A stretch of DNA of 11,204 bases, taken from assembly GCA_002315625.1 (NCBI GenBank), contig DCHH01000078.1:1-11204 (forward strand), read 5' to 3'. The position numbers and the translations under genes were made by a program. Below, piece after piece: positions 1 through 7,686 of this stretch (position 1 is its first letter; every line of letters starts with the position of its first letter). The stretch is from Bacteroidales bacterium UBA1757. GTDB taxonomy: Bacteria > Bacteroidota > Bacteroidia > Bacteroidales > UBA1402. Below the pieces are notes generated by a model that did not search any database, was not told where the DNA came from, and saw only the letters and a program-made list of their open reading frames with translations.

Positions 1-305
1 GTGGCGTCGATAACCAGCAGGGCCCCTTCGCAGGCGGCTATTGAACGGGAAACTTCGTACGAAAAATCGACATGACCGGGGGTGTCAAGAAGGTTCAGGA
101 CATAGTCTTTCCCTTCGTGGCGGTAGTTCATCTGGATAGCGTGGCTCTTGATTGTAATGCCACGTTCCTTCTCCAGTTCCATATCGTCAAGAATCTGGTT
201 TTCAGTGATGGCTACGGTCCCGGTGTATTCCAAAAGGCGGTCGGCAAGCGTGCTCTTTCCGTGGTCGATATGTGCGATGATGCAAAAGTTTCTTATGTGG
301 TCCAT
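1..305 (-). CDS. lepA: Elongation factor 4 (LepA), N-terminal part, truncated by window edge
   Basis: Ribosome-associated translational GTPase that binds the ribosome during elongation and promotes back-translocation or relieves stalled states. Only the first 101 codons are present; the gene continues beyond position 1. Translating the minus strand from the ATG at 305-303 gives MDHIRNFCIIAHIDHGKSTL at the start. The G1 P-loop AHIDHGKST lies at residues 11-19, the switch I segment RGITIKSHAIQM at about 48-59, and the G3 motif DTPGH at 74-78, followed by VDFSYEVSRSIAACEGALL. The short start and the IRNFCIIAHIDHGKSTLADRLLE block match LepA rather than TypA/BipA or EF-G, whose G1 neighbourhoods differ. 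The gene is transcribed divergently from the TPR gene. The start is well fixed because the conserved block begins three residues after the Met. Confidence 0.93.
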   Translation of the reverse strand, partial: MDHIRNFCIIAHIDHGKSTLADRLLEYTGTVAITENQILDDMELEKERGITIKSHAIQMNYRHEGKDYVLNLLDTPGHVDFSYEVSRSIAACEGALLVIDA

Positions 306-358
306 CAGTTATCCGCAGTTATCTTTTGTATAAAGAATGTTTTTATCTGTTTTCGGCG

Positions 359-366
359 CGAAGGTA
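359..366 (-). promoter_or_regulatory. Possible -7 element of the lepA promoter
   Basis: On the minus strand the sequence reads TACCTTCG, one mismatch from the Bacteroidota primary sigma factor -7 consensus TAnnTTTG. It sits about 54 nt upstream of the lepA ATG, which would leave a leader of roughly 45-50 nt. No convincing -33 TTTG element is visible about 19-21 nt further upstream, so the call rests on the -7 match and position only. Confidence 0.4.
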
Positions 367-380
367 CAATTTTTATTGCT

Positions 381-388
381 TACTTTTA
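381..388 (+). promoter_or_regulatory. Weak candidate -7 element for the TPR-gene operon
   Basis: TACTTTTA matches seven of eight positions of the Bacteroidota -7 consensus TAnnTTTG and lies 36 nt upstream of the preferred ATG at 425. No -33 partner is seen. The 306-424 interval between the divergent genes is AT-rich and shows no hairpin terminator or RNA gene, so it should hold promoters for both directions, but this particular site is uncertain. Confidence 0.25.
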
Positions 389-424
389 CACCCTCTAATT
401 TGAGACTTAAAGAATTTGCCGGAT

Positions 425-2659
425 ATGACCAGAAACGAGATGCAGTTGCTTCATCAGGAAATACTTGACCTGCTTGAGAAAAGGCGGGCAAAAGAGGCTG
501 TGGCAAAGACCGGCTACCTGTTGCAGCAGGTGGGTTTCGGACCGCTGTACGACATTCTGCGCGACCAGGATACGACATACCGGTATCTTCTTCAGTACAA
601 TCTGGAGGGGTATGCCGACAACCAGCGCGACGAGGTTCTGAGAGGTATATACCGGCAGATTGGGGAAATTGCAGACAAGGGTTTCATGGCCTGGATGCAG
701 ACAAACGGCGATGGGTGGCTATACACCCTGATGCACAAAACGGAGAAGAAAAGTGCCGGAGCATTTGCTGAGGCTTTCCGTGCGGTTTTGGACGACCTCT
801 CCACACCTTCTGATACTGAGGCTTCCAGAGAGTGCCGAAAGCGTTATGAGTCATTGCAGAAGGAGATGTTCGAGACGGTGCTCGGTTCGTCGCTATGGCA
901 GCCGGCTGACGGGTGGCATGAGGCAATTGTCCAGACCGATAATGATACTCAGGCACTGATGGTCTCGGCTTTGCTGCTTTCCTGTCTGTGGATTTTTGAT
1001 GAGCAGAAGATGTCGCTGCTGGTGGAACTTGCTGCGGCTGCCGCCCCCAAGACGGCGATGCGTGCCCTTACTGCGGTAGTGTTGCTGCTTGATCGGCACG
1101 CTGGGCGTCTGTCGTTCTATCCCTCACTGAAGGGACGGTTCGACCTGCTGACGGATGATGCTTCTGTGGTCGCTTCTATGTTCACAATCTGCGCCCAACT
1201 GGTGCGTGAGCGCAATGTCGATGACCTGAATCATCGCATCCAGGAAGATATTATGCCGGAGATGAACCGTTTCGGCACATTAATCCAACAGCGTCTGAGC
1301 GAGATTGAAAAGCCTACCGACGAACTCGATATGGAGGAACTTTTCGATGATGCCGTCCTGTCGGACAAGATGCAGCAGTTCCAGCAGATGCAGGCTTCGG
1401 GCGAGGATGTGTATCTTTCTACATTCTCACGGATGAAATCTACACCTTTCTTTAAGGATGTTTCTTCCTGGTTTCTCCCTTTCAATGAATCGAACGCAGC
1501 CGTGTCGGAACTGTTCGGGGAGGGGGCTGACGATGCTTCGCTTAACGTGATGCAGGTCATTACCCGTCTGGGCTTTATGTGCGACAGTGACAAATATGCC
1601 TTCTGCAGCAATATCTCCCAGATTCCGTCGCAGTACCGCTCGCATATCAGTTCCTCTCTCGGGGCTGAGGGTGAGGCTTTCCGTGATATGCTCAAGTTGG
1701 ACGAGAACGGTTTCTCAAAACGCAAGACCGACTGGCTTACAAACCAGTACATACAGGATTTATACCGCTTCTTTACTCTGTTCCCAAACCGTGCGCTGTT
1801 CGAAAATGTCTTCGAGCAGGGGTTTGACTTCTTCGGCAATCCATGGATGTCGGAGGCGCTTTGTGCCCTTGACGGTTCACAAAATGACCTGTTGACAGCG
1901 GCTTCAGTGGAAGGCATGGAGAAGGTTGCTGCCGCCTGGGCCAGAAACCGTCATTATGTTCTCAGAAAACGTCAGGAGAACAGCCGCCGGGCGATTGATA
2001 TTTACCGGGTGGTTTTGAAAAATAAACCAGACGATTATAAAGTGCTGCGACAGACTGGCTATTGCTACGAACAACTGAACGAACTTCCGTCGGCCGTTGA
2101 CCTCTATTCGAAGGCAGACCTGGTGCATCCAGACAATTCATGGACTCTGAAACGGCTTGCCGTCTGCTGCAATCTGCTGGGACGGCACGAGGAGGCTTTG
2201 GAGTACTATCAGCGCCTTTCCGAACTGGAGAAGGAGAATGTGCAGGCTGTGCTGAACGTGGGGCATACTCTTATGGAACTGAAACGTTACTCGGAGGCCC
2301 TGAATGCCTACTACAAGGCGGAGTTTCTCTTTCCAGACAACCCGAAGACCTGGCGGCCGATTGCCTGGTGCTCGATGCTGCTCGGGCGGCTGGAACAGGC
2401 TGAGCAATATACTCGGCAGATTCTCTCTTCCGAGCCAACGTTGAACGATTACCTTAATGCAGGGCATGTCGCGTGGTTGATGGGACAGCGCCGGCAGGCC
2501 GTGGAACGGTATGTGGAGGGAATACGCAGGTATAAACTTGCAGTTCAGGATTTTCTCCCCTTGTTTGACCGTGACGTTGAGCAGCTTGTGGCGGTGGGAA
2601 TTGACTGTAGCGAGGTACCGCTTGTGCGGGACGGGATTATTTATGCATGCGAAAATTGA
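425..2659 (+). CDS. Large tetratricopeptide-repeat protein of unknown function
   Basis: A 744-residue protein with no signal peptide and no evident membrane segment, so probably cytoplasmic. About the first 510 residues look helix-rich and match no family I can name. From about residue 515 to 705 there are at least four TPR-like units, for example NSRRAIDIYRVVLKNKPDD, LPSAVDLYSKADLVHPDN, HEEALEYYQRLSELEKEN and YSEALNAYYKAEFLFPDN, each with the A/Y/P spacing of TPR helices. TPR arrays are protein-interaction scaffolds, so a partner-binding role is likely but the partner is unknown. I chose the ATG at 425; an in-frame TTG at 416 would add three residues and cannot be excluded, since there is no Shine-Dalgarno to decide. 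It is the first gene of a probable operon; its stop lies 3 nt before the next start. Confidence 0.85.
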   Translation: MTRNEMQLLHQEILDLLEKRRAKEAVAKTGYLLQQVGFGPLYDILRDQDTTYRYLLQYNLEGYADNQRDEVLRGIYRQIGEIADKGFMAWMQTNGDGWLYTLMHKTEKKSAGAFAEAFRAVLDDLSTPSDTEASRECRKRYESLQKEMFETVLGSSLWQPADGWHEAIVQTDNDTQALMVSALLLSCLWIFDEQKMSLLVELAAAAAPKTAMRALTAVVLLLDRHAGRLSFYPSLKGRFDLLTDDASVVASMFTICAQLVRERNVDDLNHRIQEDIMPEMNRFGTLIQQRLSEIEKPTDELDMEELFDDAVLSDKMQQFQQMQASGEDVYLSTFSRMKSTPFFKDVSSWFLPFNESNAAVSELFGEGADDASLNVMQVITRLGFMCDSDKYAFCSNISQIPSQYRSHISSSLGAEGEAFRDMLKLDENGFSKRKTDWLTNQYIQDLYRFFTLFPNRALFENVFEQGFDFFGNPWMSEALCALDGSQNDLLTAASVEGMEKVAAAWARNRHYVLRKRQENSRRAIDIYRVVLKNKPDDYKVLRQTGYCYEQLNELPSAVDLYSKADLVHPDNSWTLKRLAVCCNLLGRHEEALEYYQRLSELEKENVQAVLNVGHTLMELKRYSEALNAYYKAEFLFPDNPKTWRPIAWCSMLLGRLEQAEQYTRQILSSEPTLNDYLNAGHVAWLMGQRRQAVERYVEGIRRYKLAVQDFLPLFDRDVEQLVAVGIDCSEVPLVRDGIIYACEN

Positions 2660-2662
2660 ACT

Positions 2663-3559
2663 ATGAGGAAGGTTACCATAATATTGATACTGTTTGTCTC
2701 TGCTTTTGTTCTGAAAGGACAGGAGGCGATTTTCAATGCTCACTGGGTTAAGAAGGAGTACCAGCCATACCGGTTGTTCTATACCGACTACACTATGCAG
2801 AATGGTGATACTGTGGCTTTTGAGAACCTTCGGGCGAGGGTGGATGTCCTGGTGCTCGATTCCTTGTCGAAGGGGTATCGCCTGCAATGGAAACTTCATG
2901 ATTTTGAGGTCGAAACCGACCATTATATGTCGCGGCAATGGATTACGACTCTTCGCAAGTTTGAGCTGAACTACAAGACCACTGTCGAGGGACTGATTAC
3001 GGAAGTTACTGATGCTGAGGCTTTTGATAAGGCGCTTGACCGTACGATAGATGTGTTTTTCAAGAACTACAAGGGAGAAACCTTACTCTCTGACCGTGAG
3101 CGGCTGTATCTTCTCAGGAACAGTCTGGAATCCTGCATATTGTCAATGATTCAGCAGTTCCATCAGGCCCATGGCATGGGATATTCCCTTGGAGAGGTGG
3201 TCGAGGTGCCCACCAATGTCGAGCTTTCGTTGACGAACAAGAGTATTAATGCCGTTGTTTTCAAAAAGTTAGAGGCTTTGGACGATGATCTGGCTACACT
3301 TGTGACGGCGACGGTATTGGATACGGCGGAGGTCAACAGTGCGGTTCGCACCTACCTGGTTCCGGTTTTGCAGACAGATACACTCCCGTCCGGGAAGGAA
3401 CAGCAGGAGTTTGTCACACCGACTTTCCGTCAGGAGAATTCCGGGGCACTGATGATGCACCTGCCCACCGGATGGCCTGTATTTCTCTACGATTGCCGCG
3501 AAGTGGCATACGGCAAACAAACCACGGGCGAATACATGGAAATGCAACTGCTTAGATAA
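2663..3559 (+). CDS. Exported protein of unknown function
   Basis: A 298-residue protein. Residues 1-20 (MRKVTIILILFVSAFVLKGQ) form a typical signal peptide: basic start, hydrophobic core, then a likely signal peptidase I cleavage near LKG/QEA. There is no lipobox cysteine, so it is probably a soluble periplasmic or secreted protein. The mature part is mixed, with alternating strands such as DTVAFENLRARVDVLVLDSL, and ends in a strand-rich tail (GWPVFLYDCREVAYGKQTTG). I do not recognise a family or any catalytic motif. The start is 3 nt after the stop of the TPR gene, suggesting translational coupling, and galM follows after 20 nt. Pairing of an exported protein with a cytoplasmic TPR protein in an operon is suggestive but proves no interaction. 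Confidence 0.8.
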   Translation: MRKVTIILILFVSAFVLKGQEAIFNAHWVKKEYQPYRLFYTDYTMQNGDTVAFENLRARVDVLVLDSLSKGYRLQWKLHDFEVETDHYMSRQWITTLRKFELNYKTTVEGLITEVTDAEAFDKALDRTIDVFFKNYKGETLLSDRERLYLLRNSLESCILSMIQQFHQAHGMGYSLGEVVEVPTNVELSLTNKSINAVVFKKLEALDDDLATLVTATVLDTAEVNSAVRTYLVPVLQTDTLPSGKEQQEFVTPTFRQENSGALMMHLPTGWPVFLYDCREVAYGKQTTGEYMEMQLLR

Positions 3560-3579
3560 CTTAACTTAATTATACTACT

Positions 3580-4641
3580 ATGAGCTTGAAAATTGAACAG
3601 GAACATTTTGGCAACATGCCTGATGGACAGGAAGTTGTGCTTTTCCGTATGACCAATGAAGAGGGTGCTGTAGCACTGGTGACCTCGTATGGTGCCACAC
3701 TGGCCGGCGTACTTGTACCCGACCGTGAAGGCAAACTTATCCAGGTCGTAAAAGGTTTCCCTTCGCTTGATGGATATCTTGCTGACCTTGAAATCAATAC
3801 CTACCTTGGTGCAACCTGCGGACGCTATGCAAACCGTATTGCCCGCGGCCGTTTCATCCTGAACGGGGAGGAGTATTCTCTGGCCTGCAACAACGGTGAG
3901 AATCATCTGCACGGCGGCCCGACCGGTTTCCATACCAAGAACTGGAAGTATGCCGTTGACAAGGAGGGAGTTGAGTTCTCATATACATCCAAGGACGGCG
4001 AAGAGGGCTACCCCGGCAACCTTGAGGTCAAGGTGCGCTATGGCTGGTCGGCAACAAACGAGCTGAGCATCCATTACACAGCGAAGTGCGATAAGGACAC
4101 CCCCATAAACCTTACGAGCCATGCATATTTCAACCTTGCAGGCAAGGGAACTGTGCTCGAAAACGAGCTTAAAATCCATGCTGACAAGTTCATTCCGATT
4201 CATCCCGATGCCATCCCGACTGGTGAAATCCGTCTGGTGAAGGGAACTGCCTTCGATTTCAGTGAGTCCAAGAAAATCGGCCGTGACATTGCTTCGAAGG
4301 ATGAGCAACTGGCTGCCGGAAACGGTTATGACCACTGTTTCGTTATAAACAAGGAGGAGTACGGCGACCTGGCACTGGCTGTCGAAATGTTTGCTCCGTC
4401 AACCGGCTGCAAGCTGAATGTGTGGACCGATGCCCCTGGCATTCAGTTCTATAGCGGAAATTATCTCCGCAGCGATGTTCCTGCTGCCGGCGGAAAACCG
4501 TTGGCATTCCGTGAAGCCTGCTGCTTCGAGCCGGAGTTCTTCCCCGACAGTCCCAACCAGGCCGGATTCCCCGACTGTATCCTCAGGGCGGGTGAAACTT
4601 ACGACCAGACCCTCATCTATCAATTCTCTCAGGAGGGATAA
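3580..4641 (+). CDS. galM: Aldose 1-epimerase (galactose mutarotase)
   Basis: Interconverts alpha and beta anomers of aldohexoses such as D-galactose and D-glucose, feeding the Leloir pathway. The 353-residue length is normal for the family. Conserved blocks are in order: LGATCGRYANRIARGRF at 77-92, NGENHLHGGPTGFHTKNW at 105-122, INLTSHAYFNLAGKG at 176-190, NGYDHCF at 248-254, and FEPEFFPDSPNQAGFP at 316-331. By comparison with E. coli GalM (His104, His175, Asp243, Glu309), the catalytic set is His109 or neighbouring His111 in the HLHGG motif, His181 as general acid, Asp251, and Glu317 as general base. All are present, so the enzyme should be active. No signal peptide is seen, so it is cytoplasmic. 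It sits 20 nt after the exported-protein gene and 2 nt before nadE, with no other galactose gene in view. Confidence 0.95.
   Translation: MSLKIEQEHFGNMPDGQEVVLFRMTNEEGAVALVTSYGATLAGVLVPDREGKLIQVVKGFPSLDGYLADLEINTYLGATCGRYANRIARGRFILNGEEYSLACNNGENHLHGGPTGFHTKNWKYAVDKEGVEFSYTSKDGEEGYPGNLEVKVRYGWSATNELSIHYTAKCDKDTPINLTSHAYFNLAGKGTVLENELKIHADKFIPIHPDAIPTGEIRLVKGTAFDFSESKKIGRDIASKDEQLAAGNGYDHCFVINKEEYGDLALAVEMFAPSTGCKLNVWTDAPGIQFYSGNYLRSDVPAAGGKPLAFREACCFEPEFFPDSPNQAGFPDCILRAGETYDQTLIYQFSQEG
4631..4636 (+). promoter_or_regulatory. Shine-Dalgarno-like ribosome binding site for nadE
   Basis: AGGAGG lies 7 nt before the ATG at 4644, an optimal Shine-Dalgarno spacing. It is notable because other starts in this window lack such a motif and Bacteroidota rarely rely on it. 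It also encodes the last galM codons (Gln-Glu-Gly), so protein coding may be the reason it is there. Confidence 0.45.
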
Positions 4642-4643
4642 CC

Positions 4644-6584
4644 ATGTCCGCCATTAAAGATTTCGGCTTTGTGCGGGTGGCCGCCGCAATACCGCAGGTT
4701 AAGGTTGCAGACTGCATGGGCAATGCGGCCAACTGCCTGGAACTGATTGAAAAAGCCTACAGCCGGCAAGTACAGATAATCGGTTTTCCGGAGCTGAACC
4801 TGACGGGCTACACCTGCGGCGACCTGTTCCACAGCCGTCTGCTTATCCAGAACGCGGAAAAGGCTCTCGGCTGGCTGCTGGAAAAGACTGCGCAGATGGA
4901 CATTATCGCCATCGTCGGCCTTCCGGTCCGCTGCGGACTGTCTGTCTTCAATGTTGCGGTTGTCATTCACAAAGGCGAAATCCTGGCAGCGACATCCAAG
5001 ACTTTCCTTCCTAACTACAACGAGTTCTACGAGAAGCGCTGGTTTGCCTCGATGCCCGAGGCCCAGCGCGACACTCTGCTGCTCTGCGGGCGCAGGGTCC
5101 GTTTCGGGCGTAACTTGGTGTTTGACAGCGGAAAGGTACTCTTTGCAGTTGAAATCTGTGAGGATATGTGGACACCTGTTCCGCCAAGTTCGACCGAGGC
5201 CCTGGCCGGTGCGCAGATTATCTTCAACCTGTCGGCTTCGGACGAGTGCGCCGGTAAGAACAGCTATCTGCAAAGCCTTATCATGCAGCAGTCTGCTCGT
5301 TGCATTGCCGGTTACGTATATGCTTCGAGTGGTTTCGGCGAATCGAGTACGGATCTCTATTTCGGCGGTAACGGCTACATTGCCGAGAACGGGAAAATGC
5401 TGGCATCAAGCGAACGCTTTTCATTTGACAAGCAGCTTATCGTCAGTGATATTGATGTGGAACAACTCTCTGCTGACCGCGAGCGCAACTCTACGTACAT
5501 GATGGGTGTGAGCTATGCCGGAGGCGGTGACTACCTGCTCCACGACGTGGTATTGCCCCCCTGGCGTGCGGAAACTCTTGTCCGTAGCGTCGATTCTCAT
5601 CCGTTTCTCCCTACAGGAAAGGAGGCTATAAGCGATTATTGCTCAGAGATTTTCAATATCCAGGTCGGGGCACTTGCAATGAGACTGAAGCAGATTCATT
5701 GCGAGAAGGTTGTTGTCGGCATATCCGGCGGGCTTGATTCTACACTTGCCCTTTTGGTGGCCGCCCGAACCTTTGACCGGTTAGGACTGTCCCGCGAAGG
5801 TATCATTGGAATAACCATGCCAGGTTTTGGAACTACGGGTAGGACCTACAACAATGCCATCTCCATGATGAAGGCTCTTGGTGTGACAATCCGTGAAATC
5901 TCTATCAAGGAGGCTTGCCTTGGTCATTTTCAGGATATTGGACACGACGAGAATGTTCATGATGTGGTCTATGAAAATGTCCAGGCCCGCGAGCGTACCC
6001 AGATCCTGATGGATATTGCAAACGCCGTCAACGGTATCGTCCTTGGCACCGGCGATTTGTCGGAACTGGCTCTTGGGTGGTGTACCTACGGAGGTGACCA
6101 TCTCTCGTCATACGGAGTCAACACCGGTGTGCCAAAGACTATAGTCCGCTTTGTTGTGCGCTATGCGGCCGACGAGGTGTTCTCCGATGAGGTCCGTCCG
6201 TTCCTGTACGATATTCTTGACACTCCGATTAGTCCTGAGCTGCTCCCGGCCGACGAGGCAGGGGAAATCGCCCAGAAGACCGAGGATTTGGTCGGGCCGT
6301 ACGATTTGCACGATTTCTTCCTTTTCCATACCCTTCGTCACGGTTTCACCCCGGCCAAGATCCGTTTTCTGGCAAATACCGCATTTGCCGGAGTGTATGA
6401 TGACAAGGTGATTCTCAAGTGGTTGAAGGTTTTCGTAAAGCGATTCTTCACGCAGCAGTTTAAACGTTCCTGCATGGCCGACGGCCCCAAGGTTATCTCT
6501 GTGGGGCTTTCACCGAGAGGCGACTGGCGTATGCCTTCAGATGCTTCGTACAAGGAATGGCTGGATGATTGTGACAGGTTGTGA
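4644..6584 (+). CDS. nadE: Glutamine-hydrolysing NAD+ synthase
   Basis: Catalyses the last step of NAD+ synthesis: ATP-dependent amidation of deamido-NAD+ using ammonia released from glutamine. The 646-residue protein is the two-domain, glutamine-dependent form. The N-terminal nitrilase-type glutaminase domain (about 1-300) carries the Glu-Lys-Cys triad: Glu50 in GFPELNLTGY, Lys119 in SKTFLPNY and Cys172 in VEICEDMW, equivalent to Glu52, Lys121 and Cys176 of the Mycobacterium tuberculosis enzyme. The C-terminal synthetase domain has the ATP pyrophosphatase P-loop SGGLDST at 361-367, and the GTGDLSELALGWCTYGGDH block typical of NadE. Length and layout match the M. tuberculosis-like class of about 680 residues. 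It starts 2 nt after galM, so it is probably translated from the same message. It is the last gene before the 84-nt regulatory gap. Confidence 0.96.
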   Translation: MSAIKDFGFVRVAAAIPQVKVADCMGNAANCLELIEKAYSRQVQIIGFPELNLTGYTCGDLFHSRLLIQNAEKALGWLLEKTAQMDIIAIVGLPVRCGLSVFNVAVVIHKGEILAATSKTFLPNYNEFYEKRWFASMPEAQRDTLLLCGRRVRFGRNLVFDSGKVLFAVEICEDMWTPVPPSSTEALAGAQIIFNLSASDECAGKNSYLQSLIMQQSARCIAGYVYASSGFGESSTDLYFGGNGYIAENGKMLASSERFSFDKQLIVSDIDVEQLSADRERNSTYMMGVSYAGGGDYLLHDVVLPPWRAETLVRSVDSHPFLPTGKEAISDYCSEIFNIQVGALAMRLKQIHCEKVVVGISGGLDSTLALLVAARTFDRLGLSREGIIGITMPGFGTTGRTYNNAISMMKALGVTIREISIKEACLGHFQDIGHDENVHDVVYENVQARERTQILMDIANAVNGIVLGTGDLSELALGWCTYGGDHLSSYGVNTGVPKTIVRFVVRYAADEVFSDEVRPFLYDILDTPISPELLPADEAGEIAQKTEDLVGPYDLHDFFLFHTLRHGFTPAKIRFLANTAFAGVYDDKVILKWLKVFVKRFFTQQFKRSCMADGPKVISVGLSPRGDWRMPSDASYKEWLDDCDRL

Positions 6585-6619
6585 AATAATATTAAAAGAC
6601 ACTAACGCACCTATGCTTT

Positions 6620-6663
6620 TAAACGATTTAGATGTACTTTTGTTTTTCTGTATGAATCGTTTA
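6620..6663. promoter_or_regulatory. Inverted-repeat operator candidate flanking the lacI-family promoter
   Basis: TAAACGATT at 6620-6628 and AATCGTTTA at 6655-6663 are perfect 9-bp reverse complements with a 26-nt spacer; half-site centres are 35 bp apart. The arms bracket the -7 element at 6635-6642, and the second arm ends 5 nt before the regulator's ATG. The A/T-rich half-site with a central CG resembles LacI-family half-sites such as AAACG of PurR. The wide separation is unusual for one dimer, so each arm may be half of a degenerate operator or two dimers may bind. Autoregulation by the adjacent LacI protein is inferred. A stem of 9 bp in the transcript is less likely because the predicted start site lies between the arms. 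Confidence 0.55.
6635..6642 (+). promoter_or_regulatory. -7 promoter element of the pectate lyase cassette
   Basis: TACTTTTG is an exact match to the Bacteroidota -7 consensus TAnnTTTG. Transcription would start around 6648-6651, giving a leader of about 20 nt before the ATG at 6669. No clear -33 TTTG is visible about 19 nt upstream. The intergenic region 6585-6668 contains no recognisable intrinsic terminator, so some read-through from nadE is possible. Confidence 0.6.
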
Positions 6664-6668
6664 GAATT

Positions 6669-7685
6669 ATGGGGAAAAAAGTGTCGCTCAAGCAGATAGC
6701 AGAGGCAGCCGGAGTGTCGTCGGCGCTGGTGTCGATGGTGTTGAACGGTAAAGCCAAGCAATACGGCATTGGAGAGGAGGCCGCCAAGAAGGTTATGGCC
6801 ATTGCCGAGGAGATGCATTATCAGCCTAACCTGATGGCGCGTAGCCTACGTAGCGGGCATAGCCACCTTATCGGTCTTATCGTGGCCGATATTGCCAACC
6901 CGTTTTTCGCCGACCTGGCCCGCGTGATTGAGAAAACGGCCAACGAGCGTGGATATACTGTTGTGTATAGTAGCTCGGACGAATCGGCCGAACAGATGGA
7001 GCGGCAGATGAATTCGATGTACAACCAGGGCATCGACGGCATTATCGTGGTGCCGTGCGAGTATTCTGCAGATGCCATACGCGATATGGCCGCCAGAAAC
7101 TACCCGATGGTTCTGCTTGACCGTGACCTCCCCGGGGTGGATGTACCCTCCTTTATGATTGACAACGCGGCGGCGAGCTCGTCCATGACCCGCACACTTC
7201 TGGAAAAAGGATTCCGCAGGATATCGCTGATTTCATACGACACGGCAATGAACCATGCCGTTGAGCGTCGTCGCGGCTACAGTCAGGCCATGCGAGATGC
7301 CGGTTTGCTGCCCGATGTGCACTGTCTGCCCTACAAGGATTTCTCGGCGGAAATGCGGACAATATTCACCCAGCTCTTCATAGAGCAAAAGAGGGCCGAT
7401 GCACTGATTTTCTGTACCAATGCCCTGACCCGTGAAGGGTTGTTTATCCTTCGGGAACTTGGTTTGAGCATTCCAAATGATACCGCTGTGTTCGGTTTTG
7501 ACGGCGGGGATGTCTTTGATATGTATGACCCCAAAATCAGTTACCTTGTACAGCCGATTGCAGAGATGGGCAGTATGGCAGCAAACAGTCTTATCGATGT
7601 CATTGAGGGAAATGCTACTGCGAAGAGCGTCTATATGCCTTCATCGCTGGTTCTGACACCAAGCGTCGAACGCAATTCTAAGTAA
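6669..7685 (+). CDS. LacI-family transcriptional regulator
   Basis: A 338-residue DNA-binding repressor or activator of the LacI/GalR family. The N-terminal helix-turn-helix is at about 5-27 (VSLKQIAEAAGVSSALVSMV then LNG), with specificity positions Ser18, Ala19 and Met23 in place of Tyr17, Gln18 and Arg22 of E. coli LacI. The hinge helix YQPNLMARSLRSG at 51-63 keeps the intercalating leucine (Leu60). The effector domain starts with IGLIVADIANPFFADLARVI at about 68 and includes the GIDGIIVVP and FGFDGGDVFD blocks of the periplasmic-binding-protein fold. The loop after VLNGK is about three residues longer than in enterobacterial members, as in many Bacteroidota homologues. It starts the cassette and its stop is 1 nt from the lyase start, so it probably regulates this operon. 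The effector, perhaps a uronate or 2-keto-3-deoxy acid, is not readable from sequence. Confidence 0.95.
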   Translation: MGKKVSLKQIAEAAGVSSALVSMVLNGKAKQYGIGEEAAKKVMAIAEEMHYQPNLMARSLRSGHSHLIGLIVADIANPFFADLARVIEKTANERGYTVVYSSSDESAEQMERQMNSMYNQGIDGIIVVPCEYSADAIRDMAARNYPMVLLDRDLPGVDVPSFMIDNAAASSSMTRTLLEKGFRRISLISYDTAMNHAVERRRGYSQAMRDAGLLPDVHCLPYKDFSAEMRTIFTQLFIEQKRADALIFCTNALTREGLFILRELGLSIPNDTAVFGFDGGDVFDMYDPKISYLVQPIAEMGSMAANSLIDVIEGNATAKSVYMPSSLVLTPSVERNSK

Positions 7686-7686
7686 A

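Noticed and set aside
1..305. TypA/BipA or EF-G instead of LepA
   Set aside because: The IRNFCIIAHIDHGKSTLADR start and the ITIKSHAIQM segment fit LepA; TypA and EF-G have different residues around G1 and switch I.
72..398. Plus-strand open frame of 108 codons opposite lepA
   Set aside because: The minus strand here encodes the diagnostic LepA GTPase motifs; the plus-strand frame has no support.
306..424. RNA gene, riboswitch or terminator between lepA and the TPR gene
   Set aside because: No stable hairpin, T-run terminator or conserved RNA pattern could be seen in these 119 nt; only promoter-like elements.
1231..1917. Minus-strand open frame of 228 codons within the TPR gene
   Set aside because: Fully antisense to a coherent coding gene, Ser/Arg/Cys-rich and without recognisable motifs.
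2138..2938. Long minus-strand open frame (266 codons) spanning the end of the TPR gene and start of the exported-protein gene
   Set aside because: It lies antisense to two well-supported genes, crosses their junction, and its translation shows no domain or signal peptide. It is a shadow of the coding strand.
4629..5273. Minus-strand open frame of 214 codons over the nadE N-terminus
   Set aside because: Antisense to the conserved glutaminase domain of NadE whose catalytic residues are intact in the plus frame.
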